Source: Gigantopelta aegis
Lineage: Eukaryota > Mollusca > Gastropoda > Neomphalida > Peltospiridae
Assembly (NCBI RefSeq): GCF_016097555.1
Contig: NC_054702.1
Coordinates: 62,858,650-62,922,649 of the forward strand
DNA length: 64,000 nucleotides
Direction of reading: 5' to 3'
Shown one piece after another: positions 11,701-22,182 of this stretch (its first letter is position 1; every line of letters starts with the position of its first letter). The notes beneath the pieces were generated by a model. It did not search any database. It was not told where the DNA came from and saw only the letters and a program-made list of their open reading frames with translations. The position numbers and the translations under genes were made by a program.

Positions 11701-14700
11701 CAGCAGATTGATATGGAGGCTCCTTTCGAAGGCACTCCACACACCTGACAGATGTTGATCCCCAAGATGCGCACCGTACCCCTCTAGGGAAGCATCGGTG
11801 AACAGGACCAACTTCGGAGCAAGAGGGTGTAAGGGAATGACCTGGGACAAGCACTTGTCGACCAGACACTCTTGGATCGTCTGCACGAACCAAGGCCCCA
11901 CCGGAATCAACGTATCCCAACAGCGGCCGTCCCACACACGAGAGATGCCACTGGAGAGGTCTCTTGAATCGTCTGAACCGCACATTCAATGCAGCCAACG
12001 ACTCGAGATGTCCCAACAACCCGTGCAGCGGGCGCACCGAAATGCGCTGCTCCTGAGCACGACGCCGAGAAATTATAGGCGTGCATCCGTCGATCGAACG
12101 GATGCCTCCACAAAGTTGAAGACAACTCCGAGATACGTCAAAACCTGAGCTGGCACCAGCTCAGACTTCACCCAATTGGGAATAAATCCCAAGCGAGTAT
12201 CATGTCAATGACCAGACTCACGCCCGTCAGACATGCCTGCTGAGACGAAGATGGAATCAACCAGTCGTCTAGGTAGTTGTGCACGCGAATGCCCAACAAA
12301 TGTACACGGCCTACCACAGCCTTGACTACACGAGTAAAGGCATGAGGACTCGTGGCCAATCCGAACGGCAGCACTCGAAACTCGTAAGCTTTGCCGTCGA
12401 ATAGGAAGCGCAGGAACTTCCAAAATTCCCGGTGAATCGGAACATGCAGGTAGGCGTCTTTCAGGTCGATTGACGCCGCCCACTCCCCAACCTGGAGTAA
12501 AGCCCGGACAGACTGCACAGTCCATTTTCATGGAAGGAATGACCACGAATGCATTCAGCGGCTTGAGGTTGAGAATCGGCCTTCACTCGCCATTTTTCTT
12601 TTGGGCAAAGAACAAATGGGAGTAAAACCCCCGGGAGTCCAAATTCACCTGGTGGATGGCACCATTGCCGAGAAACTCAGCAATCATCGTTTCCACCAGA
12701 ACCCGCCTGTCGGACAACCGCATCGGAGGCATCTGGGGAGAAGAAGCGAGAGGGAAGCCTAAGAAAAGGGAATCTGATACCCTCCTTGACGACCGACAGA
12801 ACCCATGGGTCCAGGTCTGGCAAGAGACGCCATTGTGGCAGAAAATGACTTTACCTGCCGCCCACGGCACCTCCGTTAACAGTTGCCGGTCGTCGCAACA
12901 CCCTCACCCCGGCGGCTTACCACTCTTAGGTGCCGTGCCCTTAGCGGTAGCCCGAAAATGTGCTGCCCTCAGACGAGCACGATTCTGTTTGACAGGGGGT
13001 GGCGCCGTCCCAGATTGCCAAGTAGGAGCAGAAACCTTAGGATTCTGAACCCCCTAAAAAAAAGCTGGTTTCTTGGAGGAAGGCGGGCGAAACGCAGCAG
13101 CACCGGAACGGCGCTTCCGAGCGTTACCAGGCTGGGGCAGGGGAACGATCTTGACAGACTCCTTATCCATGACAAGGCTGAAGTCCGACCCAAACAGCAA
13201 GGTCTCCCTCACTGACCGGCTGCGAAAATACGTCTTCACAACACCGGCAACCCGTAGCCCAGACAAGTAATGATCGCATCGCAACACGAGATTGTCTGCC
13301 CACAAACGCCCAGACATCGGAGCAATGTGATTCGACGCCTTCGCGGCAGCCGCTAAACAACCTCGAGCCATCGGGGGAAGACTCCACAGCCTTATCCAAC
13401 CCAATAAGGAAGGTACTTAGATGGTTGTTCACCTGAAAACTGCTCCATCATCTCTAGGTCTCAGATGGCAACACGTATGAAAGACGCCGGACGACAATCA
13501 GTCTTAACCCGAGCAGAAACAACCACAGCATGGTTTAGGAAAGATGCGCTCAACGTTTGGTACGAAGTGGAGGCCACCAGCTTCGTACCGGGTAAGAGTT
13601 TCCCCGATGGCTAAAGCCGCCGGAAACTCTTCCACGACCGCTCCCATGATACGATCGGTGCCAGTGATCAAAGTATCAATCTCCAGTAAGGATTCATGTG
13701 CCTCCTGGGCAAGCGGAAAACCAAGCTCCGGCCGCGGAGTCTTCACCACCAGCGATCGATTTCCAAAAGAAACGCCCTGAATAGTGGGAACAGCCACCTC
13801 CGCTGGGAAAGCGTACAAGTCGGACTTCGTTACTTAAGAATTGCAGAACCGTTGCATAATCGAACTCTTCTGCAGGAGGGACAGAGGCATCGACTCCCGC
13901 CGCTCGGCAATCCGGATCGTCCCAAACATCTTCCGACTCCAAACCGGAAGCAGAAGGCAAAGCTTCCTCGGAAGAGACCTCCCTCAAAACCGGCGGCACC
14001 GAAGACCGTGGCTGACCCCGAAGGGAAGGGACGGGAACAAACCTCCGTCCATGCGTCACCCCCGCATCGCCAAAACGATCATGGGTGGAAACATGCACCG
14101 ACCGCGCTGGAAAACCAGGCAGCGGCGGAACAGCCGACACGGCTGGAGTCGAAGACTGAGACACAAGTCCCACCTGCGGTGTAGCCACAAGAGAAAGTTT
14201 TCAAACAAACTTTCTTGAAAACCTCCGGGCCGACCCTGAGAATCTACAGGAACCAAAGGCGATGAACCTCTACCTCCGGGTAAACATACACATAGGGAGG
14301 ACTCAACGAGTCCTGCACCGAGTGTTCAACTTGAGGATCCGCCGCCCCCGACAGCATCACCCTGCAACGGGTGGAACGTCGGATTTCGTAAAAAAAAAAA
14401 CACGAACCAACCGAGGCTGACACGGCGCTAGCCAACGCCGGCCCCGTCAACGGAACACCCCCGTCCAGACGGGAGGGACGACACCCTCGAGCCACTCGAC
14501 TCGCCAAACTGGAGCCGCTCCAGTCGGCTTCCATCCACAGGATGGGAAAAAAGGGGAACCGCGGCGGCAGAAGCCACCACAGCCTCCTTGCGCACAACCC
14601 GTGTTGACGCCACCTCCGCCGTCGGAGATACAGGTGCCTCGGCACACACGGTCAACCCCGCGAAATAATACGTAACCCCAATTATCCCAAAAACAACGTA

Positions 14701-17700
14701 CGTCTTGGTTAAGGGCTAAGGAAAATAAAAAAACAAAAAAAACACTTTAATGAAACGTTTCACGTGAGACAATTAACGAAAACAGAACATCCACAATGGA
14801 GGCCTGCAGAATTGAGAACGATGGTCTGCCCATGCGCGGATATGGATATACCGTATTTGACCGGAAATAAGCCCATGTCTTTGAATAAGCCCCCCTCCGT
14901 TTTGATAGCATTTAAGAAATTAGGCCCTCATTCGTAAATAAGCCCACCCCCAACTTCGTCACCTTATAAATAACACAAAATTACAAGTTTGCTCAAAGTT
15001 CATTTGAAAGGTCATACCTCCTGCAGATAAACACAAATGTACACAATATTTTACCACCAGTGAGATTTAGCAGTCTAACAATAACAGTGTGTAACATTGT
15101 TTTCAATTTCATGCCTGCTGTATTTCTTTGAAGTATCCAAGCCCAAGTCTGAACTAAAAACCAATGTCTATTTTTACCACCAGACTGGGTCCGCAGTTAA
15201 TGCTAATTAAGCAAATACCTTATTCTGATTGGCTAAGAACAATGACCTTAGATTGACAATTCTTTGTAGTGTAAGCTGGCTGGCTGTGTCAGAAACGTGT
15301 GTATACGCTATTGAGTTTGTTGTTAATTGCTGTTGTTTTAAGTCTTGTCAGCATTAAATTTTGGATGTAAATAAACAGCACTGGTTAGTAATTGTAACAT
15401 AGAAGGTGTGTTTCTGATAATTAGATACTAGTAAAAAAAACAAACAATTTAATTAATAATTAATAGATATGCTACTGAACGTTTTTTGTTTTCTTCCTAG
15501 TTCATTTTAAATTTTAATTATTATTATTTATTTTAATTATTATTTTTCTTTTTTCCCAACAAAACTGGCCCCTTGTCTGGGAATAAGCCCACCCCATGCT
15601 AAGCTCACAATGAGTTGTCTTGGCCCCCTGGGCTTATTTCCGGCAAGGGGAGACAATTCTGCAGTGGAGGAGATGACTCAGGTTGTATAGCATTGTTGTT
15701 GTGCTAGTACAGTAAGTTGAATGAGAGTAATATAAATTAGAAACTAAGCATTAAACTGTACTATTGCAAGCACAGATCTCGACTCGGAATCTTGTACTAC
15801 CTGAAATGCTTATGTGACCTTAGTTGGGACTTTGTCCAAGCTACAATCTTTTCAATAACTACTCTAAAGATCAATTGTACAATTTCGATAACAATACCAA
15901 ACCAAAAGGTTAAGAGTGATTACAGAACTACCAAAGTTCTTACTTTAATAGTTTATTTTGCATAAAAATGAGAACCTTTATTCTAGCTTTCACCAATTAA
16001 TACGACTATTGAGAAGGAATAAGCAAACTACAATTATCAATCATTAAATGGATTTTCTGCATGGCTTCCGAGTAAATTAATGCCTATGGTTGATACAACG
16101 TACATACTCCCCACTTAATTTTTAGTAATGTTTCTGGATCTGCTTTTTTTTTTTTTTTTTTTTTTAAAGTTCGACTTTCAGCTAGAAATTTACTCTACAA
16201 ACCTTCAGATTTTTGGCAAACTGCTCATAGAATTTCTTGTAGTTGTCCTTGTCTTCCATGATATCTTCAAACAACTCCATGCACTTTTTCACAATATTTT
16301 TTCGAATGACCTTAAGAATTTTGCTTTGCTGCAACATTTCACGAGAAATGTTCAGTGGCAAGTCCTCCGAATCTACAACACCACGAACAAAGTTCAAGTA
16401 TTCTGGGATGAGATCCTCACAGTTGTCCATAATAAATACACGACGCACATACAGCTTAATATTGTTCTTCTTCTTCTTGTTCTCAAAGAGATCGAAGGGA
16501 GCTCTCTTCGGTACGAACAACAGTGCACGGAATTCAAGCTGACCCTCCACCGAGAAATGCTATAATACAAAAGTAAAAGCCTGTAATGAGTGATCATAGA
16601 TTAAGACTGAAAATTATAATTGCATGTTAGAAGATTGACAAAAAATACAATCTCATTTTATTATTAAACAAGAGTACCGGTGAGGTACATGATACGCCCA
16701 TCAGGAGTTTGATTCAGTCTAATTATACAAAAATTTGCAATGGGATGGATGAACAGTTTGTTTTGGACGAACCACCATGGTTTGATCGTGCTGTATGCAA
16801 GATATGATCTGGACAAGGAATTACTGTTATGTGCAGTAGACGGTCAAAAGTAGGTCACAGTGACCTAGCAATAGTATGTGACAAACCACAATCCCAAGTT
16901 GTTCCTACAAGTTTAATGATCCTGTATGCAAGATATGGTCCAGACAAGAAAAAGTTAACATACGGACAGACTGACGCCATACCATAATACGACCCATCAT
17001 AGATAGGCATATAAAAAACAGTTCTCCAAATGCTACCAAGTGATATTCCCAAATGCCATGACATTCCAGTAAGTCCATTATCTGTATAATATCTGCTACT
17101 ATATACTATTATTTCAAGGATGGAAGGAAAGAGCAAATTACTTCATTGGATGCGTGTGTAAGAATAATGTATCAATGTTCGTGTCCTAAAATTGCTATGG
17201 AGGAATAAAGTCTCATACCTTGACTGCAAGATGGTCCTCCCAATCATTTGTTAGAGATTTGTAGAACTCTGCATACTCCTCCTGTGTAATGTCATCTGGA
17301 TTTCTGGTCCAGATGGGCTTTGTCTTGTTCAGTTCTTCATCTTCTGTGTACTTTTCCTTTATTTTCTTCTTCTTCTTGTCCTTTGCTTTGTCCTTGTCTT
17401 CATCCTCATCAAGGTCCTCAACTTTTGGCTTATCTTCATCCTACAACATTAAATTATTTGAAGTATGTTTAAATAATAATTCTTAAAAATTAAAGTTTTT
17501 GTTTAACGATACCACTAGAGCACATTGATTTATTAATCGGCTATTGATGCGGTCACTGACACTGTCAGAGGAAAAGTGCGATATTTTTTCATTAGTAGCA
17601 AGGGATCTTTTATATGCACCATCCCAGACAGGATAGCACATACCACATCATTTGATATACCAGTCAGTGCACTGGTTGGAACGAGAAATAGCCCAACGGG

Positions 17701-19157
17701 CCCACTGACATGGAGTGACCCTAGACAGACCACGTATCAGGTGGGCGCTTTACCACTAAGACTACGTCCCGCCCCATCTTGAAATAAAGGATCAAAACAC
17801 TGTTCTAATTCACTCTGTATATAACGCAAAATGTTATAGACTAATCAAATCCATTTGAGATGGTAAAACCAGCCTAACCGGTCGTAAATTTGAAGGATTC
17901 CCCAAGAGTATATTCGACTCTTGCAATTAAGGCAATGACCATGGCAAAATAAATGCAGTGGAAAAATAAGTGTCCACGGCAATTTGATCGTGAACATGTT
18001 TCCAACTTTTTAATAACTAAATCTGAATAATCTGAATGATTAGCCCAAGTAATCGGCCATTCAAGAGCTAAACTGATATTGGGACAGTGCAACTCGAAAT
18101 GCCCAGGTTTTTTTCCATGCAAAAACAAAAACTGACAATGATTAGTCTTGATCAGTGTTCTATTATTATTTCTTGTCACTACTCTGTGCAAACCTGCAGG
18201 AAATATGAATGAGGGAATATACTGCACGTGGTATACAGTGTCAGCTTGTGCAAGATTCAATTTGGGAGCGGCATCTCACCTGCAGTCATCAGAAGTTTAA
18301 ACATATGTGAATTGTGCACCTCCTCCAGTGCATCACACTATGTACCAAGTTATTGACCATCATACCTTATCTTCATCCTTCTCTTCCTCCTTTTTATCTT
18401 CTTCCTCTTCATCATCAGAAATTTCCTTCTCGCGCTCTTTTTCCACCCTAAGGTAGATGGGATAGCCAATGAACTGAGAATATTTCTTGACTACTTCCTT
18501 GATTCTCCTCTCTTCAAGGTACTCGACTTGATCCTCTTTCAAATAGAGAATAACACGGGTGCCTCGTGCTAGGGGAGCAGCTGTAATGAAAATTTACCCC
18601 ATTAGTTGAGATTTTAAAAATGCTATTCATTCCATGGTTCATACTAAAAACGATTATGGTAACATGCTCTTTCTACTGTCTCAGTGTCTGGCACAATTTA
18701 AACGAAAGACTTGTTAAAGCAAAGTTCAAGGCTTATTCAAGAAATATTTTAATCAGTATCACGAAGTTGGTTGTTTATTTGTTTAAGTTAATCAAACACA
18801 AAAATACACTGAAATATATTGTCTCAAGCAGTGTTCTTGCTGCACAAACTCTCCACCAAAACTATGTTAATATTTTGGACTTTCCTTAGGTAAAGTAATT
18901 TTTACCCCTTATACTTGGATCTGAACAATGGTACTCAAATTAGCAATTTGTAGGGTCTATCCCTGTGAAGAGTGCTTAAAAATGAAATTCTTATGTTCAT
19001 ATATTATAAAAGATTGCGTAATCGAAAGATGCTGCAAACTGATTAAACTGATTACAACCAATTATTATTAACTCAACAGATTTCCAAACTCTAGAAAATA
19101 GGATATCAGTGGTACCAGTATTTTATGATACAACTCCCATTCACAAGAAATTATCAT

Positions 19158-19201
<44 letters not shown>

Positions 19202-19727
19202 TTAACTTACACGCTCCACTCTTCACTGTAAATGATCCACCAGCCGACGATTCCCAGGTATACAGTTCATCATCATTGTGTTTCGACTCCACTATAACTC
19301 TCTCTGCAACCAGATAAGCAGAGTAGAAACCAACACCAAATTGACCAATCATAGAGATATCTGCACCAGCCTGCAGTGCCTCCATGAATGCTTTGGTGCC
19401 AGACTTTGCAATGGTACCCAGGTTATTTACCAGCCCTGCTTTGGTCATGCCGACGCCCGAGTCCTCAATGATTAGTGTGCGGTTTTCTTTGTCGGGGATG
19501 ATATTAATGCAAAGTTCTTTGTTAGCATCCAGCTTTGAAGGATCAGTAAGAGATTCATATCTGATCTTGTCCAGGGCATCTGATGAATTGGAAATCAATT
19601 CTCTGATGAAGACTTCCTTGTTTGAGTAAAAGGTGTTGATAATCAAGCTCATCAACTGTGCTATCTCTGCCTGAAAGGCAAAGGTTTCGGCCTCCCCATC
19701 TTCCATATTTTCTTGTACCTCGGGCAT
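6667..19727 (-). CDS. HSP90: Cytosolic heat shock protein HSP90, eight coding exons
   Basis: ATP-dependent cytosolic chaperone for kinases, receptors and other clients. Coding exons on the minus strand: 19727-19211, 18580-18366, 17440-17219, 16559-16203, 9288-9141, 8421-8153, 7576-7243, 6779-6667. All have AG/GT borders and compatible phases, giving 2175 nt and 724 residues, the length of human HSP90-beta. The N-terminal ATPase domain (about 1-215) has [13 protein letters not shown] (catalytic Glu43, Asn47), EDSGVGM (Asp89) and [12 protein letters not shown] charged linker, the middle domain ([16 protein letters not shown]) and the C-terminal dimerisation domain follow, ending MEEVD, the TPR co-chaperone motif of the cytosolic paralogues. 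The start ATG lies immediately after an acceptor, as in vertebrate HSP90 genes with a non-coding first exon. Odd point: the usual TKAD/TKSD after EDSGVGM reads TKAG. Confidence 0.97.
6780..7242 (-). other. HSP90 intron 7 (between the last two coding exons)
   Basis: Plain AT-rich intron with GTGAGT donor and TTTCAG acceptor. I see no repeat of note and no gene. Confidence 0.7.
7243..7576 (-). CDS. HSP90: HSP90 coding exon 7: C-terminal dimerisation domain
   Basis: Codes [36 protein letters not shown] and IRHMIKLGLG-like dimerisation helices (here [14 protein letters not shown]). Acceptor ATTTTCAG, donor GTGAGT. Confidence 0.96.
7829..8097 (-). repeat. Diverged SINE (type A body) in an HSP90 intron
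   Basis: The body phrase CATTAGTAGCAAGGCATC, GATAGCACATACCA and the head remnant GCATCAGGCAAGCGCTTATA (complement strand) identify it. It lies between coding exons 7 and 6, close to the donor of exon 6. Confidence 0.7.
8153..8421 (-). CDS. HSP90: HSP90 coding exon 6: middle to C-terminal domain
   Basis: Codes [19 protein letters not shown], then [20 protein letters not shown] and [15 protein letters not shown]. Acceptor CTAACAG, donor AAG/GTGAAA. The phase fits both neighbours. Confidence 0.95.
8699..8737. repeat. (AT)n microsatellite
   Basis: About 19 AT dinucleotides in the intron between HSP90 coding exons 5 and 6. The rest of 8422-9140 is plain AT-rich intron. Confidence 0.95.
9141..9288 (-). 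CDS. HSP90: HSP90 coding exon 5: middle domain
   Basis: Codes [20 protein letters not shown] to [13 protein letters not shown]; begins phase 0 and ends phase 1. Acceptor TTTTTCAG, donor GTATTT. Confidence 0.95.
9362..9510 (-). repeat. DIRS right inverted terminal repeat
   Basis: Starts with AAATTTGTTTCTAATTTTC and includes CTAGTACTAGCACAAC, then CAGAATTGTCTCCCCTTGCC and CATATCCGCGCATGGGCAGA. The inner part is the inverse of 14819-14850 plus 15640-15705, i.e. the other end of the element. Confidence 0.8.
9573..9658 (-). repeat. DIRS internal complementary region (ICR), about 86 bp
   Basis: Two joined halves. 9573-9625 is the near-perfect inverse of the element's outer right end (9362-9414). 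9634-9658 is the inverse of the outer left end (15701-15722, GTGCTAGTACAGTAAGTTGA). In DIRS-1 the 88-bp ICR templates the joining of the two ends into a circle; the size and position here agree. Confidence 0.8.
9776..10952 (-). pseudogene. DIRS tyrosine recombinase region (fossil)
   Basis: The C-terminal part shows the DIRS recombinase signature [14 protein letters not shown], with [18 protein letters not shown] further on: the HxxR of the active site, then a Trp/Thr-Phe run and the Tyr region. Upstream are core-domain phrases ([33 protein letters not shown]). This enzyme type integrates a circular DNA copy without an integrase. The region is broken. Confidence 0.82.
11027..12870 (-). pseudogene. 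DIRS reverse transcriptase and RNase H region (fossil)
   Basis: RT phrases: [50 protein letters not shown] and the catalytic [10 protein letters not shown] (YLDD is usual for DIRS). RNase H phrases: [17 protein letters not shown] and [10 protein letters not shown]. The order is normal for the family. The region is broken in several places. Confidence 0.85.
13054..14650 (-). pseudogene. DIRS gag-like region (fossil)
   Basis: Lies between the left end and the RT, where DIRS elements carry their first ORF. It has proline/serine/valine-rich and acidic stretches ([20 protein letters not shown]) and no motif I can name. It is assigned by position. Broken. Confidence 0.5.
14819..15735 (-). repeat. 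DIRS left inverted terminal repeat, split by a DNA transposon
   Basis: Inner part 14819-14850 (GATGGTCTGCCCATGCGCGG, then ATATGGATATA) and outer part about 15640-15735 (GGGGAGACAATTCTGCAGTG, then GTGCTAGTACAGTAAGTTGA) together match the other end in inverted orientation. They are separated by the element at 14851-15643. Confidence 0.78.
14851..15643. mobile_element. Non-autonomous DNA transposon, TA-flanked, CCGTATTTG end
   Basis: Begins CCGTATTTGACCGGAAATAA after a TA and ends with CTTATTTCCGG, the inverse of the inner part of that terminus; the last bases of the right end appear lost. About 790 bp with no transposase frame. TA targets and this style of terminus suggest the Tc1/mariner-pogo group (inference). 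Confidence 0.65.
16203..16559 (-). CDS. HSP90: HSP90 coding exon 4: middle domain
   Basis: 119 codons in phase 0, from [17 protein letters not shown] to [11 protein letters not shown]. It contains [19 protein letters not shown] and [16 protein letters not shown], with the conserved middle-domain Arg/Gln of the ATPase catalytic loop (SREMLQQ). The intron downstream holds the DIRS element. Confidence 0.96.
16660..17010. repeat. Probable dispersed repeat in HSP90 intron
   Basis: Contains AGTAGGTCACAGTGACCTAG and two similar phrases about 130 bases apart (CTGTATGCAAGATATGATCT near 16791; CTGTATGCAAGATATGGTCC near 16922). I associate the AGGTCA/TGACCT style with mollusc dispersed repeats, but boundaries and family are uncertain. 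Confidence 0.4.
17219..17440 (-). CDS. HSP90: HSP90 coding exon 3: linker and start of middle domain
   Basis: 74 codons in phase 0. The first third continues the Asp/Glu/Lys linker ([11 protein letters not shown]). [16 protein letters not shown] and then [12 protein letters not shown] mark the entry to the middle domain. Confidence 0.95.
17490..17776 (-). repeat. tRNA-derived SINE, type A, nearly full length
   Basis: On the minus strand: head GGGGCGGGACGTAGTCTTAG with the A-box-like GTGGTAAAGCGC, body GATCCCTTGCTACTAATG, and tail ending GTGGTATCGTTAAACAAAAA. It lies between HSP90 coding exons 3 and 2. The remaining intron to 18365 shows no gene. Confidence 0.88.
18366..18580 (-). CDS. HSP90: HSP90 coding exon 2: end of N domain and charged linker
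   Basis: Acceptor TTCATTACAG, donor AAG/GTATG. It codes [35 protein letters not shown] and then an acidic/lysine-rich linker ([13 protein letters not shown]). Confidence 0.95.
18581..19210 (-). other. HSP90 intron 1-2 with a 30+ base homopolymer
   Basis: Plain AT-rich intron. A run of about 34 A (plus strand; T on the gene strand) at roughly 19162-19195 sits just downstream of the exon 1 donor. Confidence 0.75.
19211..19727 (-). CDS. HSP90: HSP90 coding exon 1: N-terminal ATPase domain
   Basis: Starts exactly at ATG after TTTTTGCAG and ends before a perfect GTAAGT donor, phase 1. It codes [19 protein letters not shown] through [10 protein letters not shown], nearly the whole nucleotide-binding domain. 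An in-frame TTG six bases upstream of the ATG is intronic, not a start. Confidence 0.96.
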
Positions 19728-19772
19728 CTGCAAAAAGAAAAAATTTAAAATTAAGATCAGTAATGAGCTTAA

Positions 19773-20460
19773 CCTTCTGACTACTGCAGGCGAGATATCT
19801 CGCCCGACGTCACGTCAGTCGATATACTGTACACTGTATACAGTGCATTCCCCAATTCATATTTCCCGCCGTTTTGCACACGACACTCACCGGAAACGGA
19901 AATATAATTAAAGAAAAAAGATTTTTTTTTCAAAATGGTGGCTTTTGTTTTGATTTTTTCAATTGAAAATACCTTGAAATTTTGAGTTCAAAAAGTGGTT
20001 TTCGGCAAGTATTTTCGCTTGACAACAATGGCGGCACGTCGCGGTCATTTTCAGGGATCGATAGCTGATTGTGACAGCTAATTTGATAATAAATTTGATC
20101 GTTTTACCAACAACGAAAATTACCAAATATTGCAATATGAATCTTAGTTCGGGTTTAAAAAAAAATTCTGGTCAGAAAACCACTGTTGTCGGGAATAATG
20201 GACATAAATACTGGACAGCTGGCCACAAATACCCGTAAGTAAACGTAACTTTTTCGATTTTTTGCCTAATTTTAATCACCATTAGCCGATCTAAAATAAT
20301 AAAAATTAAAAAAAAAGACGAAAATAATACTTACCGATTAATATATGAACTTTATTTCATGTTTTTATAAAACATTTAAGTGAATATATGTGAGTAAAAA
20401 TTATAAACTTGTACCCACTCAACGTGGTTTTGGTTAAAAATTAATCCAGTAGTCTAAAGG
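19773..20460. mobile_element. TTAA-flanked MITE, piggyBac-like ends
   Basis: Flanked by TTAA at 19769-19772 and 20461-20464. Ends CCTTCTGACTACTGCA and (inverted) CCTTTAGACTACTGGA match at 13 of 16 positions. TTAA duplication with CCYTT-type ends is characteristic of piggyBac. No transposase is encoded. It lies in the intron between the non-coding first exon and coding exon 1 of HSP90. Confidence 0.75.
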
Positions 20461-21032
20461 TTAAATATATATGCCCATCATAATATAAATCCAATTTCTA
20501 AACTTTGTCTGAAAATTTGTTTATTTTGTAGAAGAACGAGATGTTTAGGTGAAAACAAAAGAAGCATTCTGTGAGAAACTAGGGCTACCACTAGTGCACG
20601 TTTTATGTCAATATTTTTCTTAACGTGCACAGCGAGTTGCTTCCCTCTATGTAGCATATTTAAAATGACTGGGTACTTTTGACGGTTGTTAATGACATAA
20701 GTACTTCAATCAGGATTTATCGAGTATGGTAGATTATACATTTTTGGTTTAGTGTCCATTTGTTGCACTATTTCGGGTTGAAAAACATTTAAAATCTTGT
20801 GTCCAGCTACATATACTGGTATGTAGCGCGTTTCGGACGTAGACAAATCATACATTCTGTCTCTTCGGACTTGGGTTACCAAAAACACTTTTGGTTAATT
20901 AAATTTATTGTGATATTGTTTTAGCCATACCAACCACTTTAAATATTTGGTACCGTTTCAGTCAAAAGCTTGGTTCCGGTTTTGCCCACAGATTTTGGTG
21001 CCTTTTCAGCCAAATGCAAATTTCGTTTTGCT

Positions 21033-21420
21033 ACACCGGCCTCGGCGTCGTGGTTAGGCCATCGGTCTACAGGCTGGTAGGTACTGGGTTCAGATCCCAG
21101 TCTAGGCATGGGATTTTTAATCCAGATACCGACTCCAAACCCCGAGCGAGTGCTCTGCAAGGCTCAATGAGTGCTCTGCAAGGCTCAATGGGTATGTGTA
21201 AACCACTTGCACCGACCAGTGATCCATAACTGGTTCAACAATGGCCATGGTTTGTGCTATCCTGCCTGTGGGAAGTGCAAATAAAAGATCCCTTGCTGCT
21301 AATCGGAAAGAGTAGCCCATGTAGTGGCGACAGCGGGTTTCCTCTCAATCTGTGTGGTCCTTAACCATATGTCTGACGCCATATAACTGTAAATAAAATG
21401 TGTTGAGTGCGTCGTCTGGC
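21033..21420 (+). repeat. Chimeric SINE: type C head joined to type B tail
   Basis: Head ACCGGCCTCGGCGTCGTGGT with B-box-like GGGTTCAGATCCCAG, as in the copies at 23319 and 60657. Body and tail (ATCCCTTGCTGCTAATCGG, then GTTGAGTGCGTCGT) are those of the type B SINE. It contains a small internal duplication (GAGTGCTCTGCAAGGCTCAA twice). A second copy of this chimeric type is at 60681-61056. Confidence 0.82.
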
Positions 21421-22182
21421 AATCACATTTAGATATTTTGAAGAAAACACGCGTAAAAGCTACAAAAAATGTATACGATAAATTAATGGAAAATGCTATA
21501 GCAGAGTAGACACATCGATCTATACGCACTGATTAAAAAACCCCACAACAAAACAACCTCTTTGATAATCATGACATGACTCGGTCGTTGGCGAAAGAAT
21601 TCATGTAAGAAACTTCACGCCTGCTTGTAAGCGATGTTCATCTGCTGTTGGTGAAAATTAAACGGTTCCACCGACAGCATAAATGTTACACGTTCCCTTC
21701 ATTCACTTTCATAAAATATAAACTAAACACGAATAAGACAATTCCTTCCAATATAACTAAATGATCCGTAAAAATGCACAGCAGCTAGAGGAAATTGTGT
21801 CATTTTTTTTTACGCGACAGCGAAGCTTATCTATGTAAATACTTGCATGAACCAAAAATAATTTTGCGGTTGTTAATGACATAAGTATTCATCACTAGTT
21901 TATACGCTGTAACGTGAGCGATGGGACCGTTACTTTTATGTCGCGCACTGCGCCGGATGTGACTATGTTAAAATGGAGTGTCCCGGTATTTGGTATTTTT
22001 CGTGTCGGATAAAGTGTTTTTCTTTCTTTCTTGGTTACTTCAAAACACCTGTGTTGAATAGTTGAAATCATTACCATAGTTCATAACAATTTCCTGCTGG
22101 CATAAACCCTATAAACACACACACACTTTAACATCCCTCTAAAGAAAGAGTACAATAATTGTTTAAAAGTAACAAATGATTG

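Larger units (their letters stand above)
9362..15735 (-). mobile_element. DIRS-type tyrosine-recombinase retroelement, fossil
   Basis: Lies in the 6.9 kb HSP90 intron, same strand as the gene. Its parts, reading along the minus strand: outer left repeat, a gag-like region, reverse transcriptase, RNase H, tyrosine recombinase, an internal complementary region (ICR), then the inverted right repeat. Ends are inverted repeats, and the ICR pairs with the outermost bases of both, the arrangement described for Dictyostelium DIRS-1. The coding part is clearly more GC-rich than the flanks. I see no methyltransferase domain. The coding regions are broken, roughly five to ten times, so it is inactive. 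The nearly perfect ICR-to-end match suggests moderate rather than great age; it predates the DNA transposon inserted in its left repeat. Confidence 0.85.

Noticed and set aside
19728-19733. Upstream TTG as start of HSP90
   Set aside because: It overlaps the intron acceptor TTTTTGCAG; the ATG at 19727-19725 is the conserved start.
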